The notes under the pieces: model-generated
Told to the model about the DNA's origin: nothing
The model's input: only the letters and a program-made list of their open reading frames with translations
Databases searched by the model: none
Shown: one piece after another, positions 9,001 through 17,905 of the stretch
Numbering within the stretch: position 1 is the stretch's first letter
How the letters are laid out: every line of letters starts with the position of its first letter
Program-made: the position numbers and the translations under genes
Origin: SIG653 sp045577455
GTDB lineage: Bacteria > Bacillota > Clostridia > Oscillospirales > CAG-382
Length of the DNA: 64,000 nucleotides
Direction of reading: 5' to 3'
NCBI GenBank assembly: GCA_045577455.1
Contig: JAZNIJ010000190.1
Span: forward strand, 1 to 64,000

Positions 9001-9804
9001 ATGGCAAACACTAAAGGCAGAGCGAACCAGGTGAACGGTTCTCAGATTTCCGGTGATTTGATTTTAAAAACATTGCATAAAAATCTTGATTTTGCCGCCA
9101 ACGAACAGTATAAGCTCCTTAGAACAAACTTGTCTTTCACCCTTCCAATGGACGAAAAGTGCCATATTGTTGGGGTAACAAGCTCAATAAGAGGTGAGGG
9201 AAAAAGCACAACGGCGATAAATTTGTCATATGTGCTTGCAGAAAATGATAAAAACGTTTTGCTTATAGACGGTGACTTGAGATTGCCCAGCGTTGCTAAG
9301 AAAATGGGCTTGAAATCTTCTCCCGGACTTACAAACTTTTTGAAAAATGATAATGAATGTAGTTTGGAGCAATTAAGGTCTGATATATTTGATAATTGGC
9401 ATATTATGCCATCAGGTCCATTGCCACCAAACCCATCCGAACTCTTGGGCTCAGACAGAATGGGCGAGCTTATCGGTCATTTGAGAAACTTTTACGATTT
9501 TATTGTAATAGACCTTCCTCCCGTTAACATCGTTTCCGATGCGTTGACTATTTCAAAATATGTTTCGGGAATGATAGTTGTTGTCAGAGAAGAATACACC
9601 GAAAAGAAGTCGTTTAACAACTGTATAAGGCAGTTAAAACTGTCGAATGTTAAGGTGCTGGGCTGTGTTATGAACGAAACAAGCGGTGGCAAGGGTTCAT
9701 ACAGTAAGTATAAGCATGGTAAATATTACAGATATTATAAGAACTATCGTTCTCATTACGGCGATTATTATCAGGGTACACCAAATGAGGATGAAAAAAA
9801 ATAA
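9001..9804 (+). CDS. CpsD/YwqD-type bacterial tyrosine kinase
   Basis: 267 residues, cytoplasmic. The Walker A motif is SSIRGEGKSTT (61-71), Walker A' is LLIDGDLR (about 87-94) and Walker B is FIVIDLPPV. The C-terminus is a tyrosine cluster (YSKYKHGKYYRYYKNYRSHYG), the usual autophosphorylation site. The kinase controls polymer length and export together with the Wzz-like protein encoded just upstream. All key motifs are intact. Confidence 0.92.
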   Translation: MANTKGRANQVNGSQISGDLILKTLHKNLDFAANEQYKLLRTNLSFTLPMDEKCHIVGVTSSIRGEGKSTTAINLSYVLAENDKNVLLIDGDLRLPSVAKKMGLKSSPGLTNFLKNDNECSLEQLRSDIFDNWHIMPSGPLPPNPSELLGSDRMGELIGHLRNFYDFIVIDLPPVNIVSDALTISKYVSGMIVVVREEYTEKKSFNNCIRQLKLSNVKVLGCVMNETSGGKGSYSKYKHGKYYRYYKNYRSHYGDYYQGTPNEDEKK

Positions 9805-9905
9805 TTTTCTTTCTCACCAATATAACTGTTTTATTATAAAATGCAAATAAAATTGTTTCCGTTGTTGAATAAAAAAATATATATATTAAAGAGAGGTACT
9901 TAGAA

Positions 9906-10571
9906 ATGAAGAAAACATTAGTATGCCTTTTGGCAGTATTTGCAATTCTCACCGCAACATTATCTGCATCTGCGGCGGGCATCTTTCTTGAAAGCGTTTC
10001 TGTTCAGGAAGGTCCAACAATTATCGAGGGCGTGAACGAAGACGAAGATTGCGATGCAGAATTGATCGTTACACCTTACAGCAAACGCCATTTGCTTGAA
10101 GAACAAATCAGATCAAAGCTTGAACTTGCATATTCTCAGATTTCAAGCACAAACAACCTTGCTTCCATTTGCGCAGCTATGGCTGATGTTGCAGGATATT
10201 ACGGAATAGACACCTCAGATGTAGTTGTTTCCGACCTTTTTGATATCAGCTCTTCGGGATGCGATAACCACGAGGAACACGGATATTTCAGAATTACACT
10301 TGCTTGCGAAAACCTTGATAAGTTTGTAGGTCTTATGCACTTGTCTGAAAACGGATGGGAAGTTGTTGAAGATGCAAAAGTTGAAAACGACGGAAAATAT
10401 CTTGTTTTCAAGGTTAAAGATTTATCTCCTTTCGCAATTGCAGTTCAGAAAGAAGAGCAACCATCCAAACCAGGCGATGCTTCCAATACATGGACATTTG
10501 CAATTATAATGGTAGTTTCTGCTGCTGCCATAGTTGTTCTTGGTTACAACCTTAAGAAAAAAGCAAAATAA
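9906..10571 (+). CDS. Exported, C-terminally membrane-anchored protein of unknown function
   Basis: 221 residues: signal peptide (1-23, ending SASA), an extracellular part of about 165 residues, a transmembrane helix (about 195-214) and a KKKAK tail. The extracellular part ends in DLSPFAIAV, a beta-sandwich ending seen in many clostridial surface proteins. There is no LPXTG motif. It lies between the BY-kinase and the LCP gene, which suggests a role in surface polysaccharide assembly, but nothing in the sequence shows an activity. Confidence 0.65.
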   Translation: MKKTLVCLLAVFAILTATLSASAAGIFLESVSVQEGPTIIEGVNEDEDCDAELIVTPYSKRHLLEEQIRSKLELAYSQISSTNNLASICAAMADVAGYYGIDTSDVVVSDLFDISSSGCDNHEEHGYFRITLACENLDKFVGLMHLSENGWEVVEDAKVENDGKYLVFKVKDLSPFAIAVQKEEQPSKPGDASNTWTFAIIMVVSAAAIVVLGYNLKKKAK

Positions 10572-10651
10572 TTAGCGTGTAGCAAAAAATTCATGTAAAG
10601 CGTAAACATCAAGTTTAGCTTTAATCCAAAACAGAATATAACTTTATTGCT

Positions 10652-10680
10652 TGTCTCATATGGTAAACCCATATGAGACA
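10652..10680. other. Perfect hairpin between surface protein and LCP gene
   Basis: TGTCTCATATGG and CCATATGAGACA form a 12-bp stem with a small loop. There is no T-run on either side, so it is a weak terminator candidate or an RNA processing or attenuation site between two genes of the same cluster. Confidence 0.55.
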
Positions 10681-10843
10681 GCATTAAATCATAAATGTTA
10701 AGTAATTTTAATTTTTGGGTTAAAAAACATTGGCAAACAACTGGAAAATCCGTGTTTTTGTTAATGCGTTACCCTTAGTATCCCGAATAAAACCAATATT
10801 TTGAATGGGTTTTCAGATTGACTTAAAAAGGGGTGAGTTGCAA

Positions 10844-11839
10844 ATGAAAAAAACAACAAGAACAATAGTCAAAGGCGTAATAGTTATTTTGTCTTTGATT
10901 TTTGTTATTTCAGCTATCGCTTTGGCTATCAATATATGGGATGAAAATAATGGAAAATATGAAACGAGCGAGGACGAAGCCGATAAAGTTCTTGAACATA
11001 ACGGAAAAAAATACGACCTCCGTTCTGATGTAGAAACATTCCTTGTTATAGGGCTGGACAAGTTTTCGGAAGATATAAACAACACATCCTATGAAAATGA
11101 CCAAATGGCAGATTTTGTTACCCTTTTAGTTGTTGATAACCAAAACAAAAAATGGGAAGCAATTCAGTTTAACAGAGATACAATGGTGGATTGCAACGAT
11201 TTGGGAGTTGCAGGTCAAGTTATTTCAACTGAAAAGAAACAATTAGCTTATGCTCACACTCAGGGAAACGGCAAAGAAGTCAGTTGCAGAAATGTTTCAG
11301 ATTCCATATCAAAGCTCTTGTATGGCGTTGATGTTTCTCATTATCTTTCACTCACAATGAGCGCAGTTGAAAAATATAATGATATGGTTGGTGGTGTTGA
11401 AGTTGAGATTCTCGACGATTTCACAGGCGTTAACGATGAGCTTATCAAAGGAACTGTTATGACTCTTAACGGAAAGCAGGCGCTTTCATATGTAAGAGAG
11501 CGTAAGGGTATGGAAGACAGCTCAAATGTTGCGAGAATGACTCGTCAGCGTCAATATCTCAAAGCGTTGTATGAAAAAAGCGTAAAATGCGCCAATGAAA
11601 ACGAAAATTTCATTAAAGAATCAGCGGCAAGCGTTGCAGAAGATGCTGTATCAAATCTTTCGTCAGGCAGATTAGAAACACTACTTGAAAAGCTCTCTGA
11701 ATATGAGTTTGTTGTATTGCACAACCTTGAGGGCGAAAATAAGGTTGGCGAAAAATATATGGAGTTTTACCCTGATGAAGATGCTTTAAAAGAGCTTGTT
11801 ATTTCTCTCTTTTATAAAGAAGTTGGCGAAGGAAAATAA
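10844..11839 (+). CDS. LytR-CpsA-Psr (LCP) family glycopolymer transferase
   Basis: 331 residues from the ATG at 10844, which has GGGGTGA seven bases upstream; an upstream ATG at 10805 lacks one. A single membrane anchor lies at about 10-30. The LCP domain shows FLVIGLDK, DFVTLLVVD, the FNRDT motif, LNGKQALSYVRERKG and ARMTRQRQYL, with the arginines that bind the polyprenyl pyrophosphate. LCP enzymes attach polysaccharide or teichoic acid to peptidoglycan at the outer membrane face, which fits this cluster. Confidence 0.9.
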   Translation: MKKTTRTIVKGVIVILSLIFVISAIALAINIWDENNGKYETSEDEADKVLEHNGKKYDLRSDVETFLVIGLDKFSEDINNTSYENDQMADFVTLLVVDNQNKKWEAIQFNRDTMVDCNDLGVAGQVISTEKKQLAYAHTQGNGKEVSCRNVSDSISKLLYGVDVSHYLSLTMSAVEKYNDMVGGVEVEILDDFTGVNDELIKGTVMTLNGKQALSYVRERKGMEDSSNVARMTRQRQYLKALYEKSVKCANENENFIKESAASVAEDAVSNLSSGRLETLLEKLSEYEFVVLHNLEGENKVGEKYMEFYPDEDALKELVISLFYKEVGEGK

Positions 11840-11861
11840 TTCCTTGGTAACAAATTCAAAA

Positions 11862-11995
11862 CCAATGGTTTTAATGTGATAACGATTTTAAATCCAATCC
11901 TTTTAATATGATAACAATTTTAAACCCGATGGTTTTGATGTGAAAGTAAACTCATAACCAATGTTTTTTAATGCATAAGGTGATTTAAATAACAA
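11862..11995. repeat. Imperfect ~33-36-bp tandem repeat between LCP and capD-like genes
   Basis: Four degenerate units share the pattern AAACC-ATGGTTTTAATGTGATAAC. Each contains ATG(T/C) and runs of T, but no extended ORF. The units diverge strongly, so the array is probably old. It lies in the transcribed gap before the CapD-like gene. Confidence 0.5.
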
Positions 11996-12027
11996 TATGA
12001 AGAAAATAAAGAAATGGAGGATGAAAA

Positions 12028-13968
12028 ATGAAAACACATAGAGTGCGTTGGCAACTTTTCTTTTATGACTGTTTTATTTTTGCATCTATCATCCTTCTAT
12101 TGTTGTATATATATAAAGGTACAGACCTTACTTATGAGGGAAAATTATTTCAGCTTGGTATATCTTTTTGTTCCCTTTTTGGCATAAGATTTCTTTGTGG
12201 AATATATTCCCTTATCTGGAGATACGGTGGAATTCAGTGCTACATACGGCTCTTAATATCAGACTTTTTCTCCTTTATTTTATATAGCTTTGTGGATTTA
12301 TTCTTGGTAGAGGGATACTCTATAACCTTTGGAAATATGATTTCCATCATAACCTTAAACACTCTGTTCTCACTTGCTTTGAGAATGATGTATAGATATG
12401 CTTATAAATGCAAAAACTCCAAAACAAGGTTAGGGCGGTTTCTCAAGGTTCTTTTGAAGATTTTCGCAAACCCGAAAATCGCAAAAGAAAACGATACGCA
12501 GATAGTTAAAACAAATGTTGCAATAATCGGTGCAGGTAGAGTTGGTGTAATTTTAGCAGAAGAACTTCTCAATAACGCTTATTCAACCTATTCGCCCTGT
12601 TGTTTTGTTGATATCGACAAGAATAAAACAGGAAGAAGCATTTTCGGCTTGCCCGTTTATTATGCAGAAACTCTTTCCTTTGAGCAGTTGCGGGAAATGG
12701 GAGTTCAAGAGGTTATTTTTGCAATTCCCAACCTTAGCGAAGAAAAGCGAAAAGAATTGTTTAACAGATATTTTTCAAGGGGTTTCAAAATTAAATCCTA
12801 TGACTATCCAACAGTTCATTCCGTTGGAGATAAGCGTCAATTGAGAGAGTTTGATATAGAAGACCTTCTTTTCAGAAATCCCGTCGTTATGTCCGATGAA
12901 TTGCTCTCATCATATTATAAAGACAAGGTTGTTCTTATAACAGGCGGCGGCGGTTCAATCGGGTCTGAGCTTTGCCGTCAGCTTGCTAAAGTATCTCCCA
13001 AAAGAATTATAATAGTTGATATTTGCGAAAACGGTGCATACGATGTTCAGCAAGAATTGAAAATAGCATACGGAGCAAAGTTAGATCTGCGTATTGAAAT
13101 CGTTTCAATAACAAATAAAAACGGTATGAAGCGTGTTTTTGAAGCACACCGTCCTCAGATAGTTATCAATGCGGCGGCGCATAAGCACGTTCCACTTATG
13201 GAGAATAACTGCATAGAAGCAGTTGAAAACAATGTTTTTGGAACAAAGATTCTCATTGACCTTTGCGAAGAATACGGAACGAGCCACTTTATGATGGTTT
13301 CAACGGATAAGGCAGTTAACCCAACAAATGTAATGGGCGCAACAAAGCGTATGTGCGAAATGATCGTTCAGAGCGCAAGCACTCATAATAAGGTTAAATG
13401 CAGTTTAACAAGGTTTGGAAATGTTCTCGGCTCTGCCGGCTCCGTTATCCCTCTTTTTAAGAGACAGATTGCAAACGGTGGACCTATAACCATTACGGAT
13501 AAAAGAATTATCCGATACTTTATGACTATCCCCGAGGCATCACAGCTTGTTTTGCAGTCGGGCGCAATGTCTAAAAACGGTGAGCTTTTTGTTCTCGATA
13601 TGGGACAACCTGTAAAAATTCTTGATCTTGCCGAAAATATGATTCGTTTATCGGGCGCAAGGGATATAAAGATTATTGAAACAGGGCTTCGTCCCGGTGA
13701 AAAGCTGTATGAAGAGCTTCTTATAAAAACAGAGGAGCTTGACCAGACAGATAACACCTTGATATTCATCGAGCGAGATGCTCCTCTCGGTAAAGAAGCA
13801 ATTGACGAAAAGCTTGATATACTGAGAAGTGCTTGTGCAATAAGCGACGATGCGGTTAAAGAGGCGTTGCATATGGTTGTTCCAACATACAAAACTCCCG
13901 AAGCGGTTAACTCCAAGGCGGAAGAATCTTACGAAATGGCAATTCAGAAAAAGCTCTCCATTGTTTAA
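12028..13968 (+). CDS. CapD/PglF-type membrane nucleotide-sugar 4,6-dehydratase
   Basis: 646 residues. Four or five membrane segments fill about 10-130. A first nucleotide-binding domain (VAIIGAGRVGVILAEEL, about 168) follows, and then the catalytic extended SDR domain with ITGGGGSIGSELC (about 303-316) and STDKAVNPTNVMGATKR (about 425-441). The latter is the family motif in which Met replaces the usual SDR Tyr while Lys is kept. Members convert UDP-GlcNAc to the 4-keto-6-deoxy sugar, the first step towards bacillosamine or FucNAc-type sugars. It probably supplies the cluster's sugar precursor or priming sugar. Confidence 0.9.
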   Translation: MKTHRVRWQLFFYDCFIFASIILLLLYIYKGTDLTYEGKLFQLGISFCSLFGIRFLCGIYSLIWRYGGIQCYIRLLISDFFSFILYSFVDLFLVEGYSITFGNMISIITLNTLFSLALRMMYRYAYKCKNSKTRLGRFLKVLLKIFANPKIAKENDTQIVKTNVAIIGAGRVGVILAEELLNNAYSTYSPCCFVDIDKNKTGRSIFGLPVYYAETLSFEQLREMGVQEVIFAIPNLSEEKRKELFNRYFSRGFKIKSYDYPTVHSVGDKRQLREFDIEDLLFRNPVVMSDELLSSYYKDKVVLITGGGGSIGSELCRQLAKVSPKRIIIVDICENGAYDVQQELKIAYGAKLDLRIEIVSITNKNGMKRVFEAHRPQIVINAAAHKHVPLMENNCIEAVENNVFGTKILIDLCEEYGTSHFMMVSTDKAVNPTNVMGATKRMCEMIVQSASTHNKVKCSLTRFGNVLGSAGSVIPLFKRQIANGGPITITDKRIIRYFMTIPEASQLVLQSGAMSKNGELFVLDMGQPVKILDLAENMIRLSGARDIKIIETGLRPGEKLYEELLIKTEELDQTDNTLIFIERDAPLGKEAIDEKLDILRSACAISDDAVKEALHMVVPTYKTPEAVNSKAEESYEMAIQKKLSIV

Positions 13969-14054
13969 GAAAGCTCTTAATTGTTTAATGCTCTTTACAC
14001 GGAGTGGGCTTTGGAAGAATATATAAAATATTCAAAAAATAATAGTTTAAAATC

Positions 14055-14091
14055 AGCAACCTTGAATTGAAATTTTCAGGGTTGCTTTTTT
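14055..14091 (+). terminator. Intrinsic terminator of the exopolysaccharide cluster
   Basis: AGCAACCTTGAA pairs with TTCAGGGTTGCT (one mismatch), followed by TTTTTT. The 190 bp between this and the next promoter hold only a weak GGTATTTTT/AAAAATACC hairpin near 14183-14222. Confidence 0.85.
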
Positions 14092-14284
14092 ATATAAGTT
14101 TGGTGTTTTGAAATATATTTCAGTGTTGATTTTATATAAGTGTGATGGTTTTAAAGCATAGTAGATTTGAAATGTATTTTGGGTATTTTTGTAAGATACA
14201 ACCACCGAAAAATACCTTCAGAAAAATTTATGCATATAATAAGAAAAAGGAATAAATATTAACATAAAAAATTTCATTTGTATA

Positions 14285-14313
14285 TTGACTTTTTAGCCCT
14301 TTCGGGGTATAAT
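14285..14313 (+). promoter_or_regulatory. Sigma-A promoter of the aspS-gatCAB operon
   Basis: TTGACT at 14285-14290 and TATAAT at 14308-14313 are 17 bp apart. Transcription should start near 14320, exactly where the T-box stem I begins. Confidence 0.85.
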
Positions 14314-14320
14314 TCCAAAT

Positions 14321-14502
14321 GGAGATTCTGTTTTTTTGGAAAGCTGGTCAGGGAGTCTGCGTCATGGACTGAAAGCGCAGGTTACAGCGAGTAGTAAACA
14401 GGGAACACTCTTAGATTTATAAAAATCGGAAATATCAGTTAATTAAGAGGAGATGCAAATCTCAAACAACGGATGGCACCGCGGGCAAACAAGCTCGTTC
14501 CG
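14321..14502 (+). promoter_or_regulatory. T-box leader with overlapping GAAC specifier
   Basis: The antiterminator is canonical. CGGA (14470-14473) and GCGGGC (14481-14486) flank the 7-nt bulge UGGCACC (14474-14480) and pair with GCUCGU (14493-14498) and UCCG (14499-14502) across loop AAACAA. At the base of stem I, GAG (14322-14324) pairs with CUC (14408-14410) and CUGUUU (14328-14333) with AAACAG (14396-14401). This leaves an internal loop whose 3' strand, 14402-14407, contains GAAC, read as GAA (Glu) or, shifted one base, AAC (Asn). An upstream AAUCGGAA near 14424 could compete for the antiterminator 3' strand. I see no clear U-run, so whether termination or translation is controlled is open. 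Confidence 0.85.
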
Positions 14503-14538
14503 ATTGGATTATTTCCGGGAAATAGCATGGAGGAAAAA

Positions 14539-16314
14539 ATGCTAAGAACACATCATTTGGGCGAACTCAGACCTGAAAACGTTGGCGAGAAGGTACGCCT
14601 TTCAGGTTGGGTTGAAACTATCAGAGACCATGGCGGAGTTATTTTTGTTGACTTGAGAGACCATTACGGCGTAACTCAGGTTGTTATGAATGACGAAAAG
14701 CTCATGGATGGCGTAAACCGTGAAACCGTTATTTCCGTAACGGGAGATGTACGGCTTCGTGATGCTGAAACAGTAAATCCAAAGCTGGAAACAGGTCTCG
14801 TTGAGGTTTATGCAGAAACTCTTGAAATTTTAGGTACTTGCAAAAACATGCTTCCTTTTGAAATTTCCGATTCCAAAGGAATAAGAGAAGATGTAAGACT
14901 TAAATACCGCTACCTCGATTTGCGTAATCCCGAAATTCATAAAAATATCTTGCTTCGTTCAAAGGTAATCAGCTTCCTCAGACGCCAGATGGAAGAATTG
15001 GGATTTGTTGAAATTCAAACTCCAATTTTAACCGCTTCTTCTCCCGAGGGTGCAAGAGACTACCTCGTTCCAAGCAGAAAACATAAGGGCAAGTTTTACG
15101 CATTGCCACAAGCACCTCAGCAGTTTAAACAGCTTCTTATGGTGTCGGGCTTTGATAAATATTTCCAGATAGCACCCTGCTTCAGAGACGAGGACGCTCG
15201 TCAGGACAGAAGCCCGGGGGAATTCTATCAGCTTGACTTTGAAATGGCTTTTGCAGAGCAGGAAGATGTTTTTGCTGTAGCAGAAAAAGTGCTTTACGAA
15301 ACCTTTAAAAAGTTCACAAACAAAAAGGTTTCTCCTCCTCCTTTCAAACGCTTCACATATAAGGAAGCAATGCTTAAATACGGCTCCGATAAGCCCGACC
15401 TGAGAAACCCCCTCATTATTCAGGACCTTACAGAATTCTTTGCAAAGAACGAATTCCTTACAATAAACGGAAGAACAATTCCATTTAAGAATAAGTTGGT
15501 TCGTGGTATCGTTGCAAACTATCTTGTTAAGAAAGATGGAGACGGAGACGGCAAAAAGGCGTTTGAAAAGGCAATTGACGCTTATTCAAGAAGCATTGGT
15601 ATGAAGTTTGGTATCGGTTATATCAACCTTGAAAACGGCGAATACAAAGGTCCTATTGCAAAATTCCTCACAGAGGAACAGAAAGCAGAGCTTACAGAGC
15701 TTGTTGGAATTAAAGAGGGTGAATCACTTTTCTTTATCAGCGATAACGCAAATGTTATAGACCGTCTTTCGGGCGAAATGAGAAAATGGATCGGAAACGA
15801 GCTTGGACTTATTAAGGATGACAGCTTTGAATTCTGCTATATCGTTGATTTCCCAATGTATGAGCTTAACCCCGATACAAACAAAATAGACTTTACTCAT
15901 AACCCATTCTCAATGCCACAGGGCGGACTTGATGCCCTTAACAATAAAGACCCGTTGGAAATACTTGCATATCAGTATGATATAGTATGTAACGGTATAG
16001 AGCTTTCTTCGGGTGCTGTAAGAAATCATAGCCCCGAAATTATGAAAAAGGCGTTTGCAATTGCAGGATATTCCGAAGAAGAATTGGCAAAACGCTTTGG
16101 CGCACTCTATACAGCGTTCCAGTACGGCGCACCTCCACACGCAGGTATGGCTCCCGGTGTTGACCGTATGATAATGCTTCTCGCAGACGAAGATACAATA
16201 AGAGATGTAATTGCATTCCCACTTAACGGAAACGCCCAAGACCTCCTTCTTGGCGCACCCGGTGAAGTTACAGAAATGCAGTTGAGAGAAGCAAATATCA
16301 AAATCAGAGACTAA
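14539..16314 (+). CDS. aspS: Aspartyl-tRNA synthetase, probably non-discriminating
   Basis: 591 residues from the ATG at 14539, which has GGAGG six bases upstream. An in-frame ATG at 14473 lies inside the T-box antiterminator and is rejected. An OB-fold anticodon domain occupies about 1-105, then the class II core with motif 2 FRDEDARQDRSPGEFYQLD, and a C-terminal motif 3 (GAPPHAGMAPGVDRMIML). The SPGEFYQLD form, longer by one residue than the E. coli type, plus linkage to gatCAB, suggests an enzyme that charges both tRNA-Asp and tRNA-Asn. The resulting Asp-tRNA-Asn would be amidated by GatCAB. The non-discriminating assignment is inference. Confidence 0.93.
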   Translation: MLRTHHLGELRPENVGEKVRLSGWVETIRDHGGVIFVDLRDHYGVTQVVMNDEKLMDGVNRETVISVTGDVRLRDAETVNPKLETGLVEVYAETLEILGTCKNMLPFEISDSKGIREDVRLKYRYLDLRNPEIHKNILLRSKVISFLRRQMEELGFVEIQTPILTASSPEGARDYLVPSRKHKGKFYALPQAPQQFKQLLMVSGFDKYFQIAPCFRDEDARQDRSPGEFYQLDFEMAFAEQEDVFAVAEKVLYETFKKFTNKKVSPPPFKRFTYKEAMLKYGSDKPDLRNPLIIQDLTEFFAKNEFLTINGRTIPFKNKLVRGIVANYLVKKDGDGDGKKAFEKAIDAYSRSIGMKFGIGYINLENGEYKGPIAKFLTEEQKAELTELVGIKEGESLFFISDNANVIDRLSGEMRKWIGNELGLIKDDSFEFCYIVDFPMYELNPDTNKIDFTHNPFSMPQGGLDALNNKDPLEILAYQYDIVCNGIELSSGAVRNHSPEIMKKAFAIAGYSEEELAKRFGALYTAFQYGAPPHAGMAPGVDRMIMLLADEDTIRDVIAFPLNGNAQDLLLGAPGEVTEMQLREANIKIRD

Positions 16315-16331
16315 AATAACTTTTTTGGAGA

Positions 16332-16373
16332 GATAAAGCAAGTTTTAACCAATAACGGTAAACTTGCTTTATC
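16332..16373. other. Long hairpin between aspS and gatC
   Basis: GATAAAGCAAGTTT pairs with AAACTTGCTTTATC around a 14-nt loop. No T-run follows, so it may partially attenuate, stabilise or separate aspS from gatCAB messages. Confidence 0.6.
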
Positions 16374-16441
16374 GTGAGTATAGAATGTTTGCCGTTGACG
16401 GTAAAATTGAAAGACAGATTTAATTATCAGAAGGTATATAT

Positions 16442-16723
16442 ATGACAAAAGAAACATTTGTTGCTTTAACAAAGCTGAATCGCCTTTCTCTGTCTGAAAC
16501 GGAAGAAGCAAAGGTTATGGAGTTTTTTGCCTGTTTGGAAAAGGGCGAAGAAGCACTTTGCGATGTATCAACAGAGGGGCTTGAAGTTATGGTTCATCTC
16601 AACGACCTTTCCAACATCCTCAGGGAAGATGTTGAAGTGAAGAACTATACAAGGGATGAGCTTCAGGAACACGCACCTGAATCATACGACGGATATTGGC
16701 AAGTGCCTCGTCTTGTGGATTAA
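16442..16723 (+). CDS. gatC: GatC subunit of Asp/Glu-tRNA amidotransferase
   Basis: 93 residues, the usual GatC size. The N-terminal helix KLNRLSLSETE, the DLSNILRED segment and the final YDGYWQVPRLVD match the family, in which GatC wraps around GatA and GatB to stabilise the complex. It lies 127 bp after aspS and 12 bp before gatA. The sequence is somewhat divergent in the middle. Confidence 0.88.
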   Translation: MTKETFVALTKLNRLSLSETEEAKVMEFFACLEKGEEALCDVSTEGLEVMVHLNDLSNILREDVEVKNYTRDELQEHAPESYDGYWQVPRLVD

Positions 16724-16735
16724 GGAGGGTGTATT

Positions 16736-17905
16736 ATGTATATAACAGAACTTAATAAAAACGGAAATGTTGCCCTTGAAGATACAATTTTGTATAAGGG
16801 TGTACCTGCAACAGCAGGTTCAAAAATGCTTGAGAAATTTATACCACTTCACAATGCAGAAGTTGCAGACCGTCTTGAAAAGGCAGGTTATGTTATCTCG
16901 GGCAAGGTGAATGTGGGCGAATTCGGGTTTGACCTCCTTGGGGAAACATCCTTTAAGGGTGAAGAAAAGGACGAAAACGGAAACCTTGTTTCTGCGTCTT
17001 CTGTTCTTGTTAAAAACGGACTTAAGGGAGTTATTTCTGTTGCACTTAACGGAGCTTCTGTAAGAGGGGCAGCACTTGGAAATACAGTTTTTGTTAAACC
17101 CACCTATGGAACAGTTTCTCGTTATGGAATTATTCCCTGTGCTTGTTCATCAGAGCAGGTTGGGGTTCATGCAAAAAGTGTTAAAGATGCAGTTGAGCTT
17201 CTTTCCGTAATTTCAGGTTATGATTCCAAGGACGGCACTTCGCTTCCGACTGAAAAATACGATTACACATATGAAAAATGCGTAAAGGGTATGAAGGTTT
17301 GCGTTCCAACAGAATATATGGAAAAAGTTTCCGATTCTGTTAAGGCGAAAATCAAAAATGCAATAGAATCCCTTGAAAAGGGCGGTGCAACTGTTGAGTA
17401 TGTCAGCTTTGCCGATTATGAAGCGGTTCAGGCGGCGTGGTTTATCATGATGTGTGCTGAGAGCTGTAACAACCTTTCCCGTTACGAGGGCGTAAAGTTT
17501 GGATACAGAACAGCAGAGTATAACGATATTGAGGAGCTTTATACAAAGTCAAGAACAGAAGCGTTTGGACTTTTAACAAAGTCGGTTATCCTTTATGGCT
17601 CTGATGTGCTTTCAAAGAACAGATATTTTTCTGCTTATGATAAATCCCTTAAGGTAAGAAGGGCTGTAAGAAATTCTTTAAACGAACTTTTTGCAAAATA
17701 CGATTTGATTTTAGCTCCCGTTTCATCTGAAACAGAGTATAAAGATGCCGATATGGGTACAGTTTATAACGAAAGCTATTTCACCTCCCTTGGTATGATG
17801 ATGGGGCTTCCAACCGTTGCTGTGGGCGGAGTACAGCTTATGGGTAACAGCTTCGGAGAGAAAAAGCTGTTTGCCGCCGCTGAACAATTGACGGAGGTAG
17901 AATAA
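16736..17905 (+). CDS. gatA: Short, degenerate GatA-like subunit lacking amidase catalytic motifs
   Basis: 389 residues; GatA is usually about 480-490. Position in the operon and the segments FVKPTYGTVSRYGIIPCACSS, SVKDAVELL and GLPTVAVGG identify it. The first 60-65 residues of the family are absent: the protein begins where the catalytic Lys motif (IAIKDN) normally lies, and it reads VALEDT there, so Lys is Glu15. The glycine/serine signature GGSSGGSAA is replaced by a sequence without it (about 86-105), and the nucleophile segment TGGSIRQPA reads NGASVRGAA (S108 aligned). AGGAGG before the ATG shows a normal start. The glutaminase/amidase activity is probably lost; the subunit may serve as a scaffold or use free ammonia. 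Confidence 0.8.
   Translation: MYITELNKNGNVALEDTILYKGVPATAGSKMLEKFIPLHNAEVADRLEKAGYVISGKVNVGEFGFDLLGETSFKGEEKDENGNLVSASSVLVKNGLKGVISVALNGASVRGAALGNTVFVKPTYGTVSRYGIIPCACSSEQVGVHAKSVKDAVELLSVISGYDSKDGTSLPTEKYDYTYEKCVKGMKVCVPTEYMEKVSDSVKAKIKNAIESLEKGGATVEYVSFADYEAVQAAWFIMMCAESCNNLSRYEGVKFGYRTAEYNDIEELYTKSRTEAFGLLTKSVILYGSDVLSKNRYFSAYDKSLKVRRAVRNSLNELFAKYDLILAPVSSETEYKDADMGTVYNESYFTSLGMMMGLPTVAVGGVQLMGNSFGEKKLFAAAEQLTEVE

Noticed and set aside
10805..10843. Upstream start for the LCP protein
   Set aside because: It would add 13 polar residues ahead of the membrane anchor and lies over the GGGGTGA site that serves the ATG at 10844.
14473..14538. Upstream in-frame ATG for aspS adding 22 residues
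   Set aside because: It lies in the T-box antiterminator bulge region and has no ribosome binding site; the ATG at 14539 has GGAGG at the right distance and gives the usual protein length.
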